Source of the DNA: JAAZFZ01 sp035647435
Lineage (GTDB): Bacteria; Bacillota; Clostridia; Oscillospirales; Acutalibacteraceae
Length of the DNA: 9,352 nucleotides
NCBI GenBank assembly: GCA_035647435.1
Contig: DASRNM010000145.1
Coordinates: 1-9,352 of the forward strand
Direction: 5' to 3'
In this document: piece by piece, positions 7,690 through 9,352 of the stretch
Layout: each line of letters starts with the position of its first letter
How positions within the stretch are numbered: the first letter of the stretch is position 1
The notes under the pieces: model-generated
What the model saw: the letters and a program-made list of their open reading frames with translations, nothing else
The model's database searches: none
What the model was told of the DNA's origin: nothing
Translations under genes and position numbers: made by a program

Positions 7690-7822
7690 ACAACATATTG
7701 TATTGTAGAATAACTGTAAACTCAAGACCTAAGTCAAAAAGACAGGTATTTATTTTTCGGTCGGATTAAACTGTACATAATAATCAACAATAAAACAAGT
7801 TAAATTTATTTGGGAAAAGTGG

Positions 7823-7851
7823 TTGACAAAACAAATTCGGTATAATATAAT
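7823..7851 (+). promoter_or_regulatory. Consensus sigma-A promoter of the tRNA operon
   Basis: TTGACA (7823-7828) and TATAAT (7846-7851) are separated by exactly 17 nt, matching consensus at all 12 positions. The start should be near G7858, about 19 nt before tRNA-Met. A second, overlapping TATAAT at 7841-7846 would give only a 12-nt spacer and is probably not used. Such a strong promoter fits a stable-RNA operon. Confidence 0.92.
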
Positions 7852-7876
7852 GATTGAGCCTTGAGGCAAGAGATTT

Positions 7877-7953
7877 GGCGGCATAGCTCAGTTGGCTAGA
7901 GCATTCGGTTCATACCCGGAGAGTCGTTGGTTCAAATCCAACTGCCGCTACCA
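7877..7953 (+). tRNA. tRNA-Met(CAT), elongator
   Basis: A 77-nt cloverleaf including encoded CCA. The acceptor GGCGGCA pairs with TGCCGCT, with a G1-U72 wobble. The anticodon stem TTCGG/CCGGA holds loop TTCATAC with anticodon CAT, and the T-arm is TTGG-TTCAAAT-CCAA. The acceptor start and anticodon arm resemble Bacillus elongator tRNA-Met. The three G-C pairs in the anticodon stem that mark an initiator are absent, and it does not look like the lysidine-modified tRNA-Ile. Confidence 0.93.
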
Positions 7954-7972
7954 TCACACCATCATTAAATAC

Positions 7973-8048
7973 GGCCCGGTGGTCAAGGGGTTTAAGACAC
8001 CGCCCTTTCACGGCGGTAACACGAGTTCGAATCTCGTCCGGGTCACCA
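7973..8048 (+). tRNA. tRNA-Glu(TTC)
   Basis: A 76-nt cloverleaf with encoded CCA. The acceptor GGCCCGG pairs with CCGGGTC, with one G-U at the second pair. The anticodon stem CCGCC/GGCGG holds loop CTTTCAC with anticodon TTC. The T-arm is ACGAG-TTCGAAT-CTCGT. It follows tRNA-Met after a 19-nt spacer in the same transcript. Confidence 0.95.
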
Positions 8049-8051
8049 AAA

Positions 8052-8091
8052 AGCAGTCGGTTATTGTGTTTAAAACAAATAACTGGCTGCT
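8052..8091. other. Long terminator-like hairpin between tRNA-Glu and tRNA-Val
   Basis: Bases 8052-8065 pair with 8078-8091 over 14 pairs (two G-U). After a bulged G8066 the pairing continues with four more pairs to a 3-nt loop. On the plus strand the stem is followed by AATTGTAT, not a U-tract. On the minus strand it is followed by TTTTT (complement of 8052-8048), so read in that direction it is a plausible intrinsic terminator. It may be a decayed operon end, a partial terminator or an RNA-processing element. Confidence 0.75.
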
Positions 8092-8111
8092 AATTGTATC
8101 AAGACATATTG

Positions 8112-8188
8112 GGACGCATAGCTCAGCTGGTTAGAGCGCCTGCTTCACACGCAGGAGGTCAACGGTTCGAGTCCGTTTGTGTCCACCA
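8112..8188 (+). tRNA. tRNA-Val(CAC)
   Basis: A 77-nt cloverleaf with encoded CCA. The acceptor GGACGCA pairs with TGTGTCC (one G-U), TA occupies positions 8-9, and the anticodon stem CCTGC/GCAGG holds loop TTCACAC with anticodon CAC, reading GUG. The T-arm is AACGG-TTCGAGT-CCGTT. It is the last tRNA of the operon, 1 nt before the terminator A-run. Confidence 0.94.
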
Positions 8189-8189
8189 A

Positions 8190-8221
8190 AAAGAGCCTTG
8201 AAATTTCAAGGCTCTTTTTTT
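8190..8221. terminator. Strong bidirectional terminator between the tRNA operon and the deacetylase gene
   Basis: AAAGAGCCTTGAAA and TTTCAAGGCTCTTT form a perfect 28-bp palindrome (8190-8217), which folds as a 12-bp stem with an AATT loop. Seven Ts (8215-8221) follow on the plus strand and five Ts on the minus strand. It ends the tRNA transcript and, read the other way, sits 4 nt past the deacetylase stop codon. Confidence 0.93.
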
Positions 8222-8225
8222 ATTG

Positions 8226-9134
8226 TTAGTCTCGTGAACCACTTGAGGTATGAGCGTTTTTGTATACTTGTACGGCCTGCATTTCTATGCCTCGAAGTTC
8301 CATTAATTCGCTCACGGTTACAAGCTCAAAACCCATATCAATCAGTGTAGGGATTATTATTTCACAGGCGTCCGCTGCGATAGAGTAGAAGTCATGCATC
8401 AAAACAATATCCCCGTCTTTTGCGTGATTGATAACAGAATCTACAACCCGTTGTATGTCGGCATTAATTTCATCGGTACTTCTCTTATCATTCGTCGTGA
8501 CCTTGTATTTCCAATCTTCGGTGTCTATTGACCATTGGATAAAAGGCATATTTACAGTTTGCTTTACCCTGTCATTATAGGTTCCATAAGGAGCTCTAAA
8601 GGTTTCGGGATAATTTCCTGTTGCCTCACGAATTGTTTTATTTACAGCATCCAACTCATTAACGATTTCTTTATCCGACAATTTGCTGAAATTTCGGTGA
8701 GAATATGAATGGGATCCTATTTCGCAGCCTATTTTGACAGCCTTGTTTAAAAGCTCATGGTTTTCCTTCGGGTTGTCGTCAATATGTTTCCCTATTACAA
8801 AAAAAGTAGCTTTGGCGCCATACTGCTCAAGAGTATTGATTATTCTTGAGGTGTTTTTGGTTCTAGGACCGTCGTCAAAGGTCAAGGCAATCAGTTTTTT
8901 TCCATTTAGCTTGTTTTCGGTTGTGTCTGGTGGAAGAGTAGTTTTTTCTTCGGTAGGCTTAACGCTAGGGTTGTCCAAACTTGAAGGTTCTTTTTCAGTG
9001 TTGAGCGTTATATTTGGGTTTTCACCCGGAACGGGCATCGTTATAATGCCAGTTTTTATACCAATGATAAAGCCGCAGACAATAATAGCTAAAACAAGAA
9101 TGATTGATAGAATTATAATGTACATCCTCTTCAT
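8226..9134 (-). CDS. Membrane-anchored polysaccharide deacetylase (NodB/CE4 domain)
   Basis: Extracytoplasmic metal-dependent deacetylase of 302 residues, expected to remove acetyl groups from N-acetylated sugars in peptidoglycan or another polymer. Seen: a short basic N-terminus, one membrane helix at about 5-27 and a Pro/Thr/Glu-rich spacer (about 34-78). A NodB domain follows, with all classic motifs: TFDDGP at 85-90 (Asp87 base, Asp88 metal), HSYSH at 142-146 (metal His142 and His146), RAPYG at 180-184, DTEDW at 204-208 and LMHD at 245-248 (His247). There is no lipobox, so the helix is probably a signal anchor. An AAGGTG site precedes ATG at 9134 by 10 nt; the next Met (residue 4) would sit too far from it. 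It is convergent with the tRNA operon and shares its terminator. A PgdA-like or PdaA-like substrate cannot be decided from sequence alone. Confidence 0.93.
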   Translation of the reverse strand: MKRMYIIILSIILVLAIIVCGFIIGIKTGIITMPVPGENPNITLNTEKEPSSLDNPSVKPTEEKTTLPPDTTENKLNGKKLIALTFDDGPRTKNTSRIINTLEQYGAKATFFVIGKHIDDNPKENHELLNKAVKIGCEIGSHSYSHRNFSKLSDKEIVNELDAVNKTIREATGNYPETFRAPYGTYNDRVKQTVNMPFIQWSIDTEDWKYKVTTNDKRSTDEINADIQRVVDSVINHAKDGDIVLMHDFYSIAADACEIIIPTLIDMGFELVTVSELMELRGIEMQAVQVYKNAHTSSGSRD

Positions 9135-9352
9135 TGTATAGGTTCACCTTTTCAAAATAAAATATTTAAATAATATAAAAGATAAGATCGATATTGCGTG
9201 TATTTAGTTTACGCTAAAGCTGATACTAAATCAATACTAAAAGGTAATAATGACAACATTGTAATTTCTTATAAAACCAGACAAATACTAATATATATAT
9301 TTACCCACAATAAGATAGGGGTAAAATAAGGCAGAGAAAAAGAAACACGCGG
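9135..9352. other. AT-rich region upstream of the deacetylase, no gene seen
   Basis: No credible coding frame. CTAAA occurs at 9214-9218, 9226-9230 and 9237-9241, spaced 12 and 11 nt (about one helical turn). AATACTAA occurs at 9233-9240 and again at 9284-9291. TTTACCC (9300-9306) and GGGTAAA (9319-9325) form a 7-bp inverted repeat. On the minus strand TATATT near 9175 could be a -10, but it lacks a good -35. The region probably holds the deacetylase promoter and perhaps operators. Confidence 0.4.

Noticed and set aside
7892..8134. Open frame of 80 codons across the tRNA genes
   Set aside because: It runs through three clear cloverleaf tRNAs, so it is not a protein gene.
8734..9141. Plus-strand open frame of 135 codons opposite the deacetylase
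   Set aside because: Its hydrophobic translation is the complement of the deacetylase N-terminus; the minus-strand gene has all NodB motifs.

Overview
The window looks like chromosomal DNA of a low-GC Gram-positive bacterium, most likely an anaerobic clostridium-like gut commensal (Oscillospirales/Lachnospirales type). I infer this from the tandem-domain DnaD protein paired with a DnaC/DnaI-like helicase loader, the strong AGGAGG-type ribosome sites, the perfect sigma-A promoter, and the tRNA-Met, whose sequence resembles the Bacillus elongator tRNA-Met. No phage, transposon, CRISPR or defence genes are visible. Most of the window is ordinary core genome.

Layout. (1) 53-1921, plus strand: a lipoprotein with a duplicated ~60-residue N-terminal module followed by what reads as a seven-bladed beta-propeller, ended by an intrinsic terminator. 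(2) 7577-2041, minus strand: a four-gene run in the order dnaD-like, dnaC/dnaI-like loader (ATGA overlap), GH29 alpha-L-fucosidase (27-nt gap), tex (27-nt gap). The spacing suggests one operon joining replication initiation, a cytoplasmic glycosidase and an RNA-binding transcription accessory factor. (3) 7578-7876: a divergent control region. It has a minus-strand -10 overlapping an exact DnaA-box consensus and a perfect TTGACA-17-TATAAT promoter facing the tRNAs. (4) 7877-8188, plus strand: tRNA-Met(CAT), tRNA-Glu(TTC) and tRNA-Val(CAC), all with encoded CCA. A long terminator-like hairpin lies between Glu and Val, and a strong bidirectional terminator follows. (5) 9134-8226, minus strand: a membrane-anchored polysaccharide deacetylase. 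(6) 9135-9352: AT-rich upstream DNA with phased short repeats and an inverted repeat.

How the genes may work together. DnaD and the loader form a known functional pair that brings the replicative helicase to DNA. The fucosidase has no obvious link to them and is the odd member of the operon. The lipoprotein and the deacetylase both act at the cell surface but are far apart and separately transcribed. I found no convincing new multi-gene system. The best leads are local: a perfect 15-bp inverted repeat inside the fucosidase active-site codons, the hairpin between tRNA-Glu and tRNA-Val, the DnaA box on the putative dnaD promoter, and the architecture of the propeller lipoprotein.
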